From positions 1 to 24,121 of the forward strand of contig VAXK01000203.1 of the NCBI GenBank assembly GCA_005885565.1: a DNA stretch of 24,121 nucleotides, read 5' to 3'. The stretch's first letter is position 1. Each line of letters begins with the position of its first letter. Positions 9,207-16,160 of this stretch are shown here, one piece after another. The notes beneath the pieces were generated by a model that did no database searches, was not told the DNA's origin, and saw only the letters and a list, made by a program, of their open reading frames with translations. Made by a program: the position numbers and the translations under genes. This DNA comes from Actinomycetota bacterium. Its GTDB lineage: Bacteria > Actinomycetota > Thermoleophilia > Gaiellales > Gaiellaceae.

Positions 9207-10207
9207 GGCGCGGGGTTCCACATCGCGACGGCGGTCTTCGTCACACGGGTGCGCGCGAGTGTGCGCGGGTCGACGAGGTACACGCCGCTGGGCGGGTGCT
9301 GCGGCCCGTACGGCTCGTCGCAGTACGGAGGCTCGAAGAGGACGACCAAGCGACCGTCCGCGCTCCAGCCGAGCAGATTCGAGAAGTTCGCCGCGAACGG
9401 GTTCCTCGGCGAGCGACCGTAGACGATGCGCGCGGTGCCCCCTCGTGCGGGTGCGACGTAGACCCACCTCCCGGCGCAGCCGGTGTCTCCCTCGACCGCG
9501 ACCCAGGTCCGGTCCGGCGACAGGGACGCCGCCTCGGGGATGAGCTCCGCAAGCGGAGGTGCGAGCCGACGCGTCGTGCCGCCCGGCAGCATCCGCTCGA
9601 ACACGAGCGGTGCGACCCCTTCGGCGCCGTGCGCGACTCCGCAGGCGAGGATCAGCGTCGGGCCGCGGAACCCGGCGAAGAGGCAACCCGGCGGCAGCTC
9701 CCGGCGCTTCGCGGTCTCGACGTCGAGGAGCGTCCTGCCCGACTGGACGAGTCGCTGCGAGAGGATCCGGAAGGTCGGTCCCGAGCCGCGCAGGACGACG
9801 CGTCCGCTGCGCTCGACCGTGAACTTCTCCCCGCGTCTGGCCACCACGACGGCGCCGCCGGCGAGCGGAAGCCGACGCCCCCTGACGGGCAGCAGCGTGT
9901 GCCGGGCAGCGTCGAGGCGATACCACCCGTGCGGTCCATGGAGCAGAGGCTCGGGTAGGCCCGAGCTCAGCTCGTACTCCGCGGAGACCTGGGCCGAGGG
10001 CTCGCGAGGGTACACGGCGAAGCCGGGCAACCAGACGAGTCGGCGGCCACGCAGGTCCCGGAGCGCGATCCCGCTGCGCCTCTCGTCGATAAGCCCCTGC
10101 GAGGGCAGCGGGCGGAGCGCGATCGCTCCGCTCCGGTGCGTGTGTGCGTGCGTCGACCTGCAACCCGCGAGTGCCACGAGCAGGACGACGGCAGCCGCCC
10201 GCCTCAT
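9203..10207 (-). CDS. Putative lipoprotein, beta-propeller-like
   Basis: A 334-residue protein that I cannot assign to a named family. It starts with a lipoprotein signal: short basic end MRR, hydrophobic AAAVVLLVALAG and lipobox L-A-G-C with C16. The rest is rich in short beta-type repeats with Ser-Pro-Asp and Trp-Ser-Ala-Asp-Gly turns (LSPDRTWVAVEG, LGWSADGRLVVLFE), as seen in TolB/WD40-like propellers. It should be anchored outside the cytoplasmic membrane. ATG 10207 is chosen over upstream codons because it gives a proper signal peptide and has TAGTGT 7 bases upstream. Downstream, it meets the VOC gene tail to tail. Two Cys pairs may form disulfides. Confidence 0.75.
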   Translation of the reverse strand: MRRAAAVVLLVALAGCRSTHAHTHRSGAIALRPLPSQGLIDERRSGIALRDLRGRRLVWLPGFAVYPREPSAQVSAEYELSSGLPEPLLHGPHGWYRLDAARHTLLPVRGRRLPLAGGAVVVARRGEKFTVERSGRVVLRGSGPTFRILSQRLVQSGRTLLDVETAKRRELPPGCLFAGFRGPTLILACGVAHGAEGVAPLVFERMLPGGTTRRLAPPLAELIPEAASLSPDRTWVAVEGDTGCAGRWVYVAPARGGTARIVYGRSPRNPFAANFSNLLGWSADGRLVVLFEPPYCDEPYGPQHPPSGVYLVDPRTLARTRVTKTAVAMWNPAP

Positions 10208-10214
10208 GCGGGCG

Positions 10215-10220
10215 ACACTA
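10215..10220 (-). promoter_or_regulatory. Candidate -10 box (TAGTGT) for lipoprotein gene
   Basis: Read on the minus strand, TAGTGT is followed by 7 bases and then the ATG at 10207, a leaderless arrangement with no ribosome site. Confidence 0.5.
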
Positions 10221-10235
10221 TCGGCCTTAGGCCGA
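10221..10235. promoter_or_regulatory. Palindrome abutting the lipoprotein promoter
   Basis: TCGGCCT-T-AGGCCGA: perfect 7-base arms with a single central base, directly upstream of the TAGTGT box (minus strand) and so inside the -10/-35 spacer. The central spacing suits a protein-binding operator better than an RNA hairpin, although a short stem that ends the upstream hlyIII-like transcript is also possible. Confidence 0.35.
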
Positions 10236-10329
10236 GCTGCATCCCGATCTGGCCGGCGACGACGAAGAAGCCGAGCGACGGTGAAGCTCACGTCCACGGC
10301 GGCTCAGTCGCGGCTTGCTCCGGTTCGTT

Positions 10330-10962
10330 TCAGTGCTTCGGCAGCACGAAGAACGCAACCGCCGCGTACTGGAAGCCGACGGCCACGATCACGAGGGCGT
10401 GGAAGAGCTCGTGGTAGCCGAAGACTGCCGGGACGGGATCCGGCCGCCGGAACACGTAGACGAGGGCGCCCGCCGTGTAGCCGAGGCCGCCCGCGAGGAC
10501 GAGCATCGAGCCCGCGATGCCGACTCGGCTCAGGAGCTGGGGGAACACGACCACGCCGACCCAGCCGAGCCCGATTCCAGTGGCTGCGGAAAGCCACTTC
10601 GGCGCCGCGACCCAGACGAACTTGAGCACGATTGCCGCGGCGGCGCCGCTCCAGACGATCGCCAGCACGACGACGCGCCAGTTGCCGCGCAGCACGAGCA
10701 GCCCGAACGGCGTGTACGTCCCGGCGATCAGCGCGTAGATGCCGGCGTGGTCGAGCCGGCGAAACCAGAGCCGGCGGGCATCGGGCCAGTCGACGCGGTG
10801 GTAGAGGCCGCTCGCTCCGAACATCGCCGCGACGCTGGCCGCGAAGACTGCCGCGGCGGCACGACCGCGGCCCGTGTCCGCTTCGAGCACGAGCGCCACG
10901 CCGAGCGGAAGCGCCAGATAGAACGCGAGCTCGTGCGAGAGCCCGCGGAGCCGCGGCTTCAT
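10330..10962 (-). CDS. Hemolysin III family (PAQR/HlyIII) integral membrane protein
   Basis: A 210-residue seven-helix membrane protein of the PAQR/HlyIII family. Conserved metal-site residues are visible: the Ser and His in GASGLYHRVDW (about residues 48-58), Asp-His in RRLDHAGIY near 68-76, and the last helix with FGYHELFHALVIVAVG (about 180-195) that supplies two His. GTYTPF follows the third helix, as in the family. Members probably act as zinc-dependent lipid hydrolases (ceramidase-like) and not as true haemolysins. ATG 10962 is supported by TACGCT exactly 6 bases upstream. It is divergent from the cutinase-family gene across a 206-bp region containing a palindrome. Confidence 0.9.
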   Translation of the reverse strand: MKPRLRGLSHELAFYLALPLGVALVLEADTGRGRAAAAVFAASVAAMFGASGLYHRVDWPDARRLWFRRLDHAGIYALIAGTYTPFGLLVLRGNWRVVVLAIVWSGAAAAIVLKFVWVAAPKWLSAATGIGLGWVGVVVFPQLLSRVGIAGSMLVLAGGLGYTAGALVYVFRRPDPVPAVFGYHELFHALVIVAVGFQYAAVAFFVLPKH

Positions 10963-10968
10963 CCTAGG

Positions 10969-10974
10969 AGCGTA
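10969..10974 (-). promoter_or_regulatory. Candidate -10 box (TACGCT) for HlyIII gene
   Basis: On the minus strand TACGCT is followed by CCTAGG (6 bases) and then ATG at 10962, so the transcript would start at or very near the start codon. Confidence 0.55.
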
Positions 10975-10987
10975 ACGTCTAGTTGTA

Positions 10988-11009
10988 GTTCATGAACACG
11001 TTGGTTCAT
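10988..11009. promoter_or_regulatory. GTTCAT half-sites, candidate operator at HlyIII -35 region
   Basis: A perfect 10-bp palindrome GTTCATGAAC at 10988-10997 is followed by a third GTTCAT at 11004-11009, exactly 16 bases after the first. The palindrome lies where the -35 element of the minus-strand HlyIII promoter would be, and the group lies in the shared divergent region, so repressor control is plausible. Confidence 0.4.
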
Positions 11010-11131
11010 CCGGGTCTCCTTGGAGGCTGAGAGCTGCCAAGCAACTCAGTCCGAGGTGGCGACGTTCGTGTGAAGGTGACGTTCACCGCGTCCCAGTCGC
11101 GGGCGTGCCTGTTCGGGTTACGTCGGGCGCG

Positions 11132-11160
11132 TTGACATTTATCGTGAGCCGCCGGATACT
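11132..11160 (+). promoter_or_regulatory. Near-consensus housekeeping promoter for cutinase-family gene
   Basis: TTGACA (11132-11137), 17 bases, GATACT (11155-11160). The -35 is a perfect match and the spacing is ideal. The GTG start at 11169 is 8 bases past the -10 box, so the mRNA should be leaderless or nearly so. This is the clearest full promoter in the window. Confidence 0.7.
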
Positions 11161-11168
11161 CGGTCACC

Positions 11169-11357
11169 GTGAAGCGGCTGTTGGTGCTAACGATCGTGGT
11201 TTTCACGGCGGCGATCGTCATTGCACCTGCCAGCGGGAACGCTCGCTCGTCCGGCGGTTCTGCGTCTGGGCTTCTGGACGGGATGCTCGTGGAGGCAACG
11301 TATGGTTGGATTTCCACACTCGCGGGCGGCGGCTTCTGCAAGGGGCCAGGCGACTGA
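11169..11357 (+). CDS. Signal-peptide segment of the frameshifted cutinase-family gene
   Basis: A 62-codon reading frame starting at GTG 11169 with a clear Sec signal: MKRLLVLTIVVFTAAIVIAP followed by ASGNA and a Ser/Gly-rich stretch. It carries the promoter-proximal start but stops at 11357 while a long esterase frame continues one frame over. Skipping one G in the GGGG run at 11342-11345 joins the two frames without a stop: the fused product would read ...GFCKGQATDHSYWGYL.... It is therefore best viewed as the 5' end of the next entry and not as a separate gene, unless a short secreted peptide is really made. Confidence 0.6.
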   Translation: MKRLLVLTIVVFTAAIVIAPASGNARSSGGSASGLLDGMLVEATYGWISTLAGGGFCKGPGD

Positions 11358-12429
11358 TCACTCCTATTGGGGCTACCTCACCGGCATGCGCATCCTCCGG
11401 CCTGCAGGCGGCGCGGAGATCGCGCCGAGCCCTTTCTCCCCGTATTCCGTGGGGTTCCATGTAGACGTCAATACCGAGGGCCGCGTCTTCGCTTGGGATG
11501 TGGCGTTCCCCCTCATCATCCATGGCTCGCCTGCAACCGCAGTCCTGCTTCCGGACCTCTCCGGCGGCGGTTGTTTCTCGACGTACGCCCTCGATGATGT
11601 GATTACGTCGGCCGTCTACTACGACTCCCGGACCGGTCCCTTGCCGCAGGAGGGCGTAGGGTGCTGGAAGTGGACGACCCACTCGGGCGGCCAGTGGACG
11701 CTCCGCGCCTCCTTCGGCTCGTGCAATCTCACCGCACCGTCTCCGCCGCCCCCGCAGCCGCCTCCTCCGACACCAGCATGCGCGCGTTTCCTCATCATCG
11801 ATTCCAGGGGATCGGGGCAGCGCGCATTGACGCTCAGCGCGCCCGGCGGTCGTTTCGTCGATGCGTTCCGCGCCTTCTACCCGGGCCAGGTACAGGCGAT
11901 CGTCAACCCATATCCCGCTGTCGGCGGCTTGCAGATGTGGGCGGGCGCGCTGCTGTTCCCCTGGGGCTACAACGGTTCAGTCGTCGCGGGTAAGAACTGG
12001 CTGAGCAAGGAAGTCGCGAGCGTGAACACAGGCCCCTGCAAAGACGTGACGAAAATGATCCTGACCGGTTACAGCCAAGGCGCACAGGTTACCGCGGACG
12101 TCTATCAGAACGGATCGACGAGAAACGTCTTGGGGGTCGTCCTCTTCGGCGATCCCTATTTCAATCCGAAGGATCCGGCGGTCGATCGAGGCGACTACTC
12201 GCGCCATCCCGGGCGCGACGGTTGGTTCGGCGCGCGCATACGCTTCGGCACCGAGCCGGGAGTCGTCTCTCGCGGTCGCGTTATCTCCTACTGTCACGAT
12301 GGCGACCCCGTCTGCCAGGGCCCCCTGCCGCCCCAGGACTGGCCGGCATTCCTTACGTACCACAACAACTACGACAGGCTGAACGAGCCGGCCACGGCGG
12401 CTCGCTTCTTCGCTCAGCTGGGCTCCTGA
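11221..12429 (+). CDS. Secreted cutinase-family serine esterase with extra N-terminal domain (5' end frameshifted)
   Basis: The frame carries an alpha/beta-hydrolase of the cutinase family, which cuts ester bonds in cutin-like polyesters, lipids or acetylated polysaccharides. Numbering from the 11221 ATG: nucleophile S285 in GYSQG, D362 in C-x-x-GDPVC (358-365) and H381 in TYHNNY give the triad; C187 with another Cys and C358/C365 suit disulfides. Ahead lies an unrecognised domain of about 125 residues (about 45-170, several Cys and Trp), joined by a proline-rich linker (PPPPQPPPP, about 175-184). Residues before about 43 are probably out-of-frame noise; the true start is likely GTG 11169, reached if one G of the 11342-11345 run is an indel. 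Otherwise ATG 11386 is the first plausible internal start, but without a signal peptide. Base composition is slightly less GC-rich than in neighbours. It ends 18 bases before the convergent KimA-like gene. Confidence 0.8.
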   Translation: MHLPAGTLARPAVLRLGFWTGCSWRQRMVGFPHSRAAASARGQATDHSYWGYLTGMRILRPAGGAEIAPSPFSPYSVGFHVDVNTEGRVFAWDVAFPLIIHGSPATAVLLPDLSGGGCFSTYALDDVITSAVYYDSRTGPLPQEGVGCWKWTTHSGGQWTLRASFGSCNLTAPSPPPPQPPPPTPACARFLIIDSRGSGQRALTLSAPGGRFVDAFRAFYPGQVQAIVNPYPAVGGLQMWAGALLFPWGYNGSVVAGKNWLSKEVASVNTGPCKDVTKMILTGYSQGAQVTADVYQNGSTRNVLGVVLFGDPYFNPKDPAVDRGDYSRHPGRDGWFGARIRFGTEPGVVSRGRVISYCHDGDPVCQGPLPPQDWPAFLTYHNNYDRLNEPATAARFFAQLGS

Positions 12430-12433
12430 CCGG

Positions 12434-12445
12434 GCGGCGCGCCGC
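12434..12445. terminator. GC palindrome between convergent stops, possible terminator
   Basis: GCGGCGCGCCGC, a perfect 12-bp palindrome in the 18-bp gap between the esterase stop and the KimA-like stop, followed on the plus strand by GTTTA. The stem is only 4-5 bp once a loop is allowed, so terminator activity is uncertain. Confidence 0.3.
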
Positions 12446-12447
12446 GT

Positions 12448-14727
12448 TTAGTCGAGGCGGTAGGGCACGCTTGCGAGGATCACCCGCGGCTCGAAGAGGA
12501 GCAGGCGCTTGATGTAGAGCGCGCGCTGGTTGTGGAGCAGCCGCGCCGTGCCGCCGAAGACGAGCTCCGGCATGAGCACGACCGCGACCGCGTCCGGATC
12601 GGCTGTAACCCCGCGCAGGTAGCGCAGGAGCGGGTCGCCGAGGTCGCGGAACGGCGCCTCCTCGATCTCGAGCGGGATCTGCATGCGGCGCTCGCTCCAC
12701 TCGCGCTCGACGCTGCCGGCCTCGTCGGCGTCGAACGCGAAGAAGACCGCGCGCCGGTCCTCCAGGCCCAGCGTGTTGGCGTAGTTGACCGTCCGCATCG
12801 ACGCGGCATGCGCCCCGGAGACGAGGATGCGACAGACGGCGCGCTTCGGCGCTCGCCACTCCTTCATCCGGCGTGCGAGAACGGGAACGTCCGTGACTAC
12901 CACCCCAGGCTCGGTCAGCAGGCGGAGCCTGAGCGCGAACTCGGTCCGGCGGGCGACCGCCGCCGCGAGCGAGCGCCGCTTGAACTGCTCCGGGACGATC
13001 ATCGTGACGAAGGTCGACTCGCCGCGCGGCAGGGCCCAGAGGTAGTCGATCACGGCGTCGACGCGGCTCCCCTCCGCCTCGACGACCTCGAGGTCGCAGC
13101 GGAGATCGGTGAGCTCGCGGAAGCGCGGACGGATCCCGAGGTCGGTGTGGCGGCCGGGCACGTGGATCGCGCGGAAGCCGTCGCCGGCGATCTCGTGCGC
13201 GTACCAGAGCGCCTCGCGGAGCGCCGCGTCCGCGGCCTCGACGTAGAGGACGACCTGGTTCGTCGCCGGCGGGGCGGCGGCGACCGCCGCGACGCCGGCG
13301 CGCAGCCGCCGACCGACCTTGCCGTAGTGGCGGTTGACGAGGAAGAAGAGGCCGATCAGGGCCGGGACGGCGACGGTCACCATCCACGCCCCCGCCAGGA
13401 ACTTCGCCTGGATGACGAGCAGCGTGACGAGCCCAGTGGTCACGGCGCCGACGCCGTTGACCGCGACCCGCCGCTGCCATCCAGGCTCCTTCCGGCGGCG
13501 CCAGTAGCGCACCATCCCCGCCTGCGAGAGCGTGAAGGCGGTGAAGACGCCGACGACGTACAGGTGGATCAGCGAGATGACGTTCGCGTGGAAGACCCAG
13601 ATCAGGAGCGACGCGAGGCCCGCGAGGACGACGATCCCGTTCGAGTAGACGAGCCGGTCGCCGAGGTTCACGAACTGGCGCGGAAAGAAGCGGTCCTGCG
13701 CGAGCACGGCGGCGAGCCGCGGGAAGCCTTGGTAGGACGTGTTCGCGGCGAGGACCAGGATCGCGAAGGTCAGCGCCTGCACGGTGTAGTAGAGGAACGA
13801 GGTCGGCGACGACGCGGGGAAGGTCGCACGCGCGATCTCCGAGACGAGCGAGACCGTCTGGCTCGGCCGCGCGTGCATGTGGACGGCGAGGTACGAGACG
13901 CCGAGGAAGAGCGAGATCGCGATCACCCCGAGCGCGCCAAGCGTCCCGGCGGCGTTCCTGCCCTTCGGCGGCCGGAAGGCGCTCACGCCGTTCGAGATCG
14001 CCTCGACGCCGGTGAGGGCGACCGCTCCCGAGGCGAAGGCGCGGACGAGGACGAAGACGCCCACGGCGCCCGCCCCGGCCGCGATCGGATGCGGGACGGA
14101 GGCCTGCGGGCACGAGCCCGCGACGCACTTGCCGATCCCCACCGCGACCATGACGTACATGACCGCGACGAACGAGTACGTGGGGAGGGCGAAGGCGATC
14201 CCCGACTCGCGGACGCCGCGCAGGTTCACGAGGGTGAGGAGGACGACGGCGGCGAGCGAGAGCGAGACCTTGTGCGGCGCGAGGCTGGGGACGACCGAGG
14301 TGAGGGCGAGTACCCCGGCTGCGACGGAGACGGCGACGGTGAGGATGTAGTCGACGAGGAGGGCGGCCGCGCCGACGAGGCTCGGCAGCGTGCCGAGGTT
14401 CTCCTTGGCGACGACGTAGGCGCCGCCGCTCGTCTGATAGGCCTGGACGGTCTGGCGGTAGGACAGGACGACGATAGCGAGCAGGACGCCGATCGCGATC
14501 GAGATCGGGAGGATGAAGTGCGCGGCCGCGACGGAGGCCGCGACGAGGACGACGAGCCCGGACTCCGTCGCATACGCGACCGAGGAGAGCGGATCGGAGG
14601 CGAAGACCGGGAGAGCGAGCTTCTTCGAGAGGAGCGTCTCGTCCATCTCGCCGGTCGCCCGGGGGCGGCCGACGAGGACGCGCTTCATGGCGTCGAAGCG
14701 CTCCGCCCGCTCGGTCGCGATCGCCAT
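12448..14727 (-). CDS. kimA: KimA-like high-affinity potassium importer (APC superfamily) with long cytoplasmic domain
   Basis: A 759-residue transporter: about 12 membrane helices (residues 40-455) and a cytoplasmic C-terminal domain of about 280 residues. The membrane part resembles Bacillus subtilis KimA (YdaO) closely. SDPLSSVAYATES (44-56), QTSGGAYVVAKENLG (98-112), DYILTVAVSVAAG (126-138), ALTGVEAISN (237-246) and HLYVVGVFTAFTLSQ (388-402) all have counterparts, and D45, Y52, T130, S134, T239 and Y390 align with residues I recall as potassium-binding in KimA (D36, Y43, T121, S125, T230, Y377). It should import K+ with protons, normally shut by c-di-AMP. The C-terminal part begins around 475 with a universal-stress-like fold (VVLYVEAADAALREAL). 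It could be annotated as an amino-acid permease, but the K+ signature argues against that. It is divergent from a universal stress gene and near kdpDE-type genes. No ydaO riboswitch is seen upstream. Confidence 0.88.
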   Translation of the reverse strand: MAIATERAERFDAMKRVLVGRPRATGEMDETLLSKKLALPVFASDPLSSVAYATESGLVVLVAASVAAAHFILPISIAIGVLLAIVVLSYRQTVQAYQTSGGAYVVAKENLGTLPSLVGAAALLVDYILTVAVSVAAGVLALTSVVPSLAPHKVSLSLAAVVLLTLVNLRGVRESGIAFALPTYSFVAVMYVMVAVGIGKCVAGSCPQASVPHPIAAGAGAVGVFVLVRAFASGAVALTGVEAISNGVSAFRPPKGRNAAGTLGALGVIAISLFLGVSYLAVHMHARPSQTVSLVSEIARATFPASSPTSFLYYTVQALTFAILVLAANTSYQGFPRLAAVLAQDRFFPRQFVNLGDRLVYSNGIVVLAGLASLLIWVFHANVISLIHLYVVGVFTAFTLSQAGMVRYWRRRKEPGWQRRVAVNGVGAVTTGLVTLLVIQAKFLAGAWMVTVAVPALIGLFFLVNRHYGKVGRRLRAGVAAVAAAPPATNQVVLYVEAADAALREALWYAHEIAGDGFRAIHVPGRHTDLGIRPRFRELTDLRCDLEVVEAEGSRVDAVIDYLWALPRGESTFVTMIVPEQFKRRSLAAAVARRTEFALRLRLLTEPGVVVTDVPVLARRMKEWRAPKRAVCRILVSGAHAASMRTVNYANTLGLEDRRAVFFAFDADEAGSVEREWSERRMQIPLEIEEAPFRDLGDPLLRYLRGVTADPDAVAVVLMPELVFGGTARLLHNQRALYIKRLLLFEPRVILASVPYRLD

Positions 14728-14736
14728 CTTGGAGTC

Positions 14737-14742
14737 ACGCTA
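14737..14742 (-). promoter_or_regulatory. Candidate -10 box (TAGCGT) for KimA-like gene
   Basis: On the minus strand TAGCGT lies 9 bases before the ATG at 14727, leaving a leader of only a few bases. An AT-rich patch with CTTTTTAAG at about 14778-14786 lies further upstream in the shared 115-bp divergent region. Confidence 0.4.
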
Positions 14743-14830
14743 GCCACGCCGGGGGCCGCTCCCCTCCAATCTTGAGACCTTTTTAAGGCGCGGCCTCGAA
14801 CCCCTAAGCCGCCGTTATGACGGCCCGGCC

Positions 14831-14836
14831 TACCGT
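14831..14836 (+). promoter_or_regulatory. Candidate -10 box (TACCGT) for universal stress gene
   Basis: TACCGT, then GGCGAT (6 bases), then ATG at 14843. There is no ribosome site, so a leaderless transcript is predicted. Confidence 0.55.
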
Positions 14837-14842
14837 GGCGAT

Positions 14843-15334
14843 ATGGCCGTTCGCACTGCGTCCCCGCGACCGCGCGTCTCGGTCGGCTACCGGCGCGTCC
14901 TCGTTCCGGTCGTCGACAGCTCCGCTTCGGACGAGGCCGTCGACGTCGCTTGCCGGCTCGCGGCGGAGCGGCACGGCTCGATCACCGTCACGACCGTCGT
15001 CGAGGTGCCGACGCAGCTTCCGCTCGACGCGCACATGCACGAGGAAGAGGAGGACGCGCGCGCCGTGCTCGCGCGGGCGCAGGCGGTCGCCGAGTCCTAC
15101 GGCGTCGACGTCTCGACGTGCGTCGTGCACGCGCGCGACGCCGCCGAGGCGATCGTCGAGCAGGCGCGGAGGAGCGGCGCGGAGATCCTCGTCGTCGGCG
15201 GCGTCCGCCGCGGCCGAGGCTTCCGCGGCACCATCCGCGACGTGCTGCGGAAGGCGCCGTGCCGTGTCGCCGTCATCGCGGCGCGGCAGGAGCCTCAGGG
15301 TCCACGAGTCGGTAGCCGACTCCGGGCTCGGTGA
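14843..15334 (+). CDS. Universal stress protein (UspA family)
   Basis: A 163-residue single-domain UspA-fold protein. The first strand YRRVLVPVVDSSASDEAV (16-33) and the C-terminal nucleotide-binding region GGVRRGRGFRGTIRDVLRKAPCRVAVI (split around 118-144) follow the family pattern G-x2-(R/G)-G...G-(S/T)-x4-(L/V)-x7-(C/P)-V, though spacing differs slightly from the classical ATP motif. A cluster of acidic residues (HEEEEDA, about 67-73) lies mid-protein. The last 15 residues (after AARQEP) read into the kdpE-derived repeat and look like an arbitrary tail, so the original C-terminus may have differed. It is divergent from the KimA-like importer and near KdpDE-type genes. The KdpD homologue here lacks its own Usp domain, so this protein could provide potassium or c-di-AMP sensing in trans; that is inference. 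Confidence 0.88.
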   Translation: MAVRTASPRPRVSVGYRRVLVPVVDSSASDEAVDVACRLAAERHGSITVTTVVEVPTQLPLDAHMHEEEEDARAVLARAQAVAESYGVDVSTCVVHARDAAEAIVEQARRSGAEILVVGGVRRGRGFRGTIRDVLRKAPCRVAVIAARQEPQGPRVGSRLRAR

Positions 15335-15485
15335 GCAGGTAGCGCGGCCGCGTCGGGTCGGGCTCGATCTTCCGGCGCAGGTGCGACACGTAGACGTGGA
15401 GGTAGTTCGACTCCTCGCCGTAGGCCGGGCCCCAGACCTCGCGCAGGATCGCCGGGTGCGTGAGCAGCTTGCCCTCGTTGCGCAC
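15273..15485 (-). pseudogene. kdpE: kdpE 3' fragment (displaced end of a response-regulator gene)
   Basis: A 70-codon minus-strand frame equal to the C-terminal winged-helix part of the intact KdpE at 20601-21284, from RNEGKLLTHPAILREVWGP through YRLVDP. It ends differently (EAPAAPR then stop instead of R then stop). In the five codons R-L-(V)-D-P just before the tails, the two copies differ at four third positions that are all silent (CGA/CGC, CTC/CTA, GAC/GAT, CCT/CCA), while the 175 bp before that are identical. Upstream of RNEG the frame is unrelated to KdpE, so no receiver domain is present. It overlaps the 3' end of the universal stress gene. Most likely a remnant left by recombination; an assembly artefact is possible. 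Confidence 0.75.
15310..15484. repeat. Exact 175-bp direct repeat, left copy
   Basis: Every base from 15310 to 15484 equals 20620-20794 in the same orientation (offset 5310). Identity stops sharply on both sides: to the left the copies stay alignable with silent codon differences for about 14 bases and then diverge; to the right they diverge after the GCGCA at 15480-15484. The sequence is the 3' part of kdpE, read on the minus strand. Confidence 0.95.
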
Positions 15486-15687
15486 GACCAGACGCGGCGC
15501 AGATGCGCCTCGTGAAGCGCGGCGACCGGCGCGGCGCGGAGGAGCGAGCGCGAGCGCTGGCAGCGCGGCTCGGACCGCGCTTCCGCTCTACGTGCGGTTC
15601 TTCCGAGCGGACAACGCGACGAAGGGCAAGAGCCGTGAGCCGGTGGAGTCGTTCGAGCGGATCGTCAGATCCTCCTCAACGGGACCC
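15485..15687. other. Non-coding or degenerate stretch next to left repeat
   Basis: Between the kdpE fragment and the LuxR-type gene I see no convincing gene. Plus-strand frames give arginine-rich shadow protein with no recognisable domain; one stretch (about 15585-15720, LYVRFFRADNATKGKSRE) looks less shadow-like but has no start or family match. Together with the repeat this makes about 350 bases without an intact gene. It could be decayed coding sequence or the edge of an inserted segment. Confidence 0.4.
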
Positions 15688-16137
15688 CTATTCGGCGGGG
15701 CGGCCGTCGAGCGTCAGCTCGATGCGACCCAGCGAGCGCATACGCCGGTACGCGAGCGGCAGTTGCCGGCGCCGTGACACGCCGAGCTTCACGCGCAGCA
15801 CGTCGGCATGCATGCGGACGGTCCGCGGCGAGATCCCCAGTTGCTCGGCGGCTTCTGCATCGGTCAGCCCGTCGACGATCAGGCTCAGCACCTGAGACTG
15901 CCGGCTGCTCAGCCGGATCGGGGCCTCTTCTCGGATCGCGATGCGCCTCCCCTCGAGCACATGGAGCTCAAGGCCGCCGCTCGCCTTGTCCTGAGGAGAC
16001 CATACCACCCAATTCGTCATGTCGGTAAATGACATCTTGTAGACGCCCGGCGCAGACCCTAGGTTCAGCTCAATACAGGCTTGGAGGTCGCCCCTGGAGA
16101 GCCCATAGCAACGCCTCGTCTGCGGCAGACCGTCCAC
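15688..16137 (-). CDS. LuxR/GerE-type helix-turn-helix transcriptional regulator
   Basis: A 149-residue frame whose C-terminal 60 residues form a LuxR/NarL-type DNA-binding domain: IRLSSRQSQVLSLIVDGL, then AAEQLGISPRTVRMHADVLRVKLGV with the typical T-V-(R/K)-x-H recognition helix, and a short tail. There is no receiver or autoinducer domain; the N-terminal 75 residues are unrecognised and may be a small sensor. The start is uncertain: GTG 16137 gives the longest frame but would leave 23 bases to the divergent secreted-protein gene. ATG 16035 (MSFTDM) would give 115 residues and a roomier shared promoter. It probably regulates the divergent secreted protein and the exporter genes beyond. Confidence 0.75.
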   Translation of the reverse strand: MDGLPQTRRCYGLSRGDLQACIELNLGSAPGVYKMSFTDMTNWVVWSPQDKASGGLELHVLEGRRIAIREEAPIRLSSRQSQVLSLIVDGLTDAEAAEQLGISPRTVRMHADVLRVKLGVSRRRQLPLAYRRMRSLGRIELTLDGRPAE

Positions 16138-16160
16138 CCAGACTAACGAGGGAGGACCCG

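Noticed and set aside
12532..14775. 747-codon open frame on the plus strand
   Set aside because: Antisense to the KimA-like gene; charged low-complexity protein typical of high-GC shadow frames.
14728..14842. ydaO-type c-di-AMP riboswitch before the KimA-like gene
   Set aside because: Gap is only 115 bp, lacks the conserved riboswitch blocks, and the promoter box leaves almost no leader RNA.
15485..15687. Possible gene remnant with LYVRFFRADNATKGKSRE
   Set aside because: No start, no family match and no codon evidence strong enough to call a gene.
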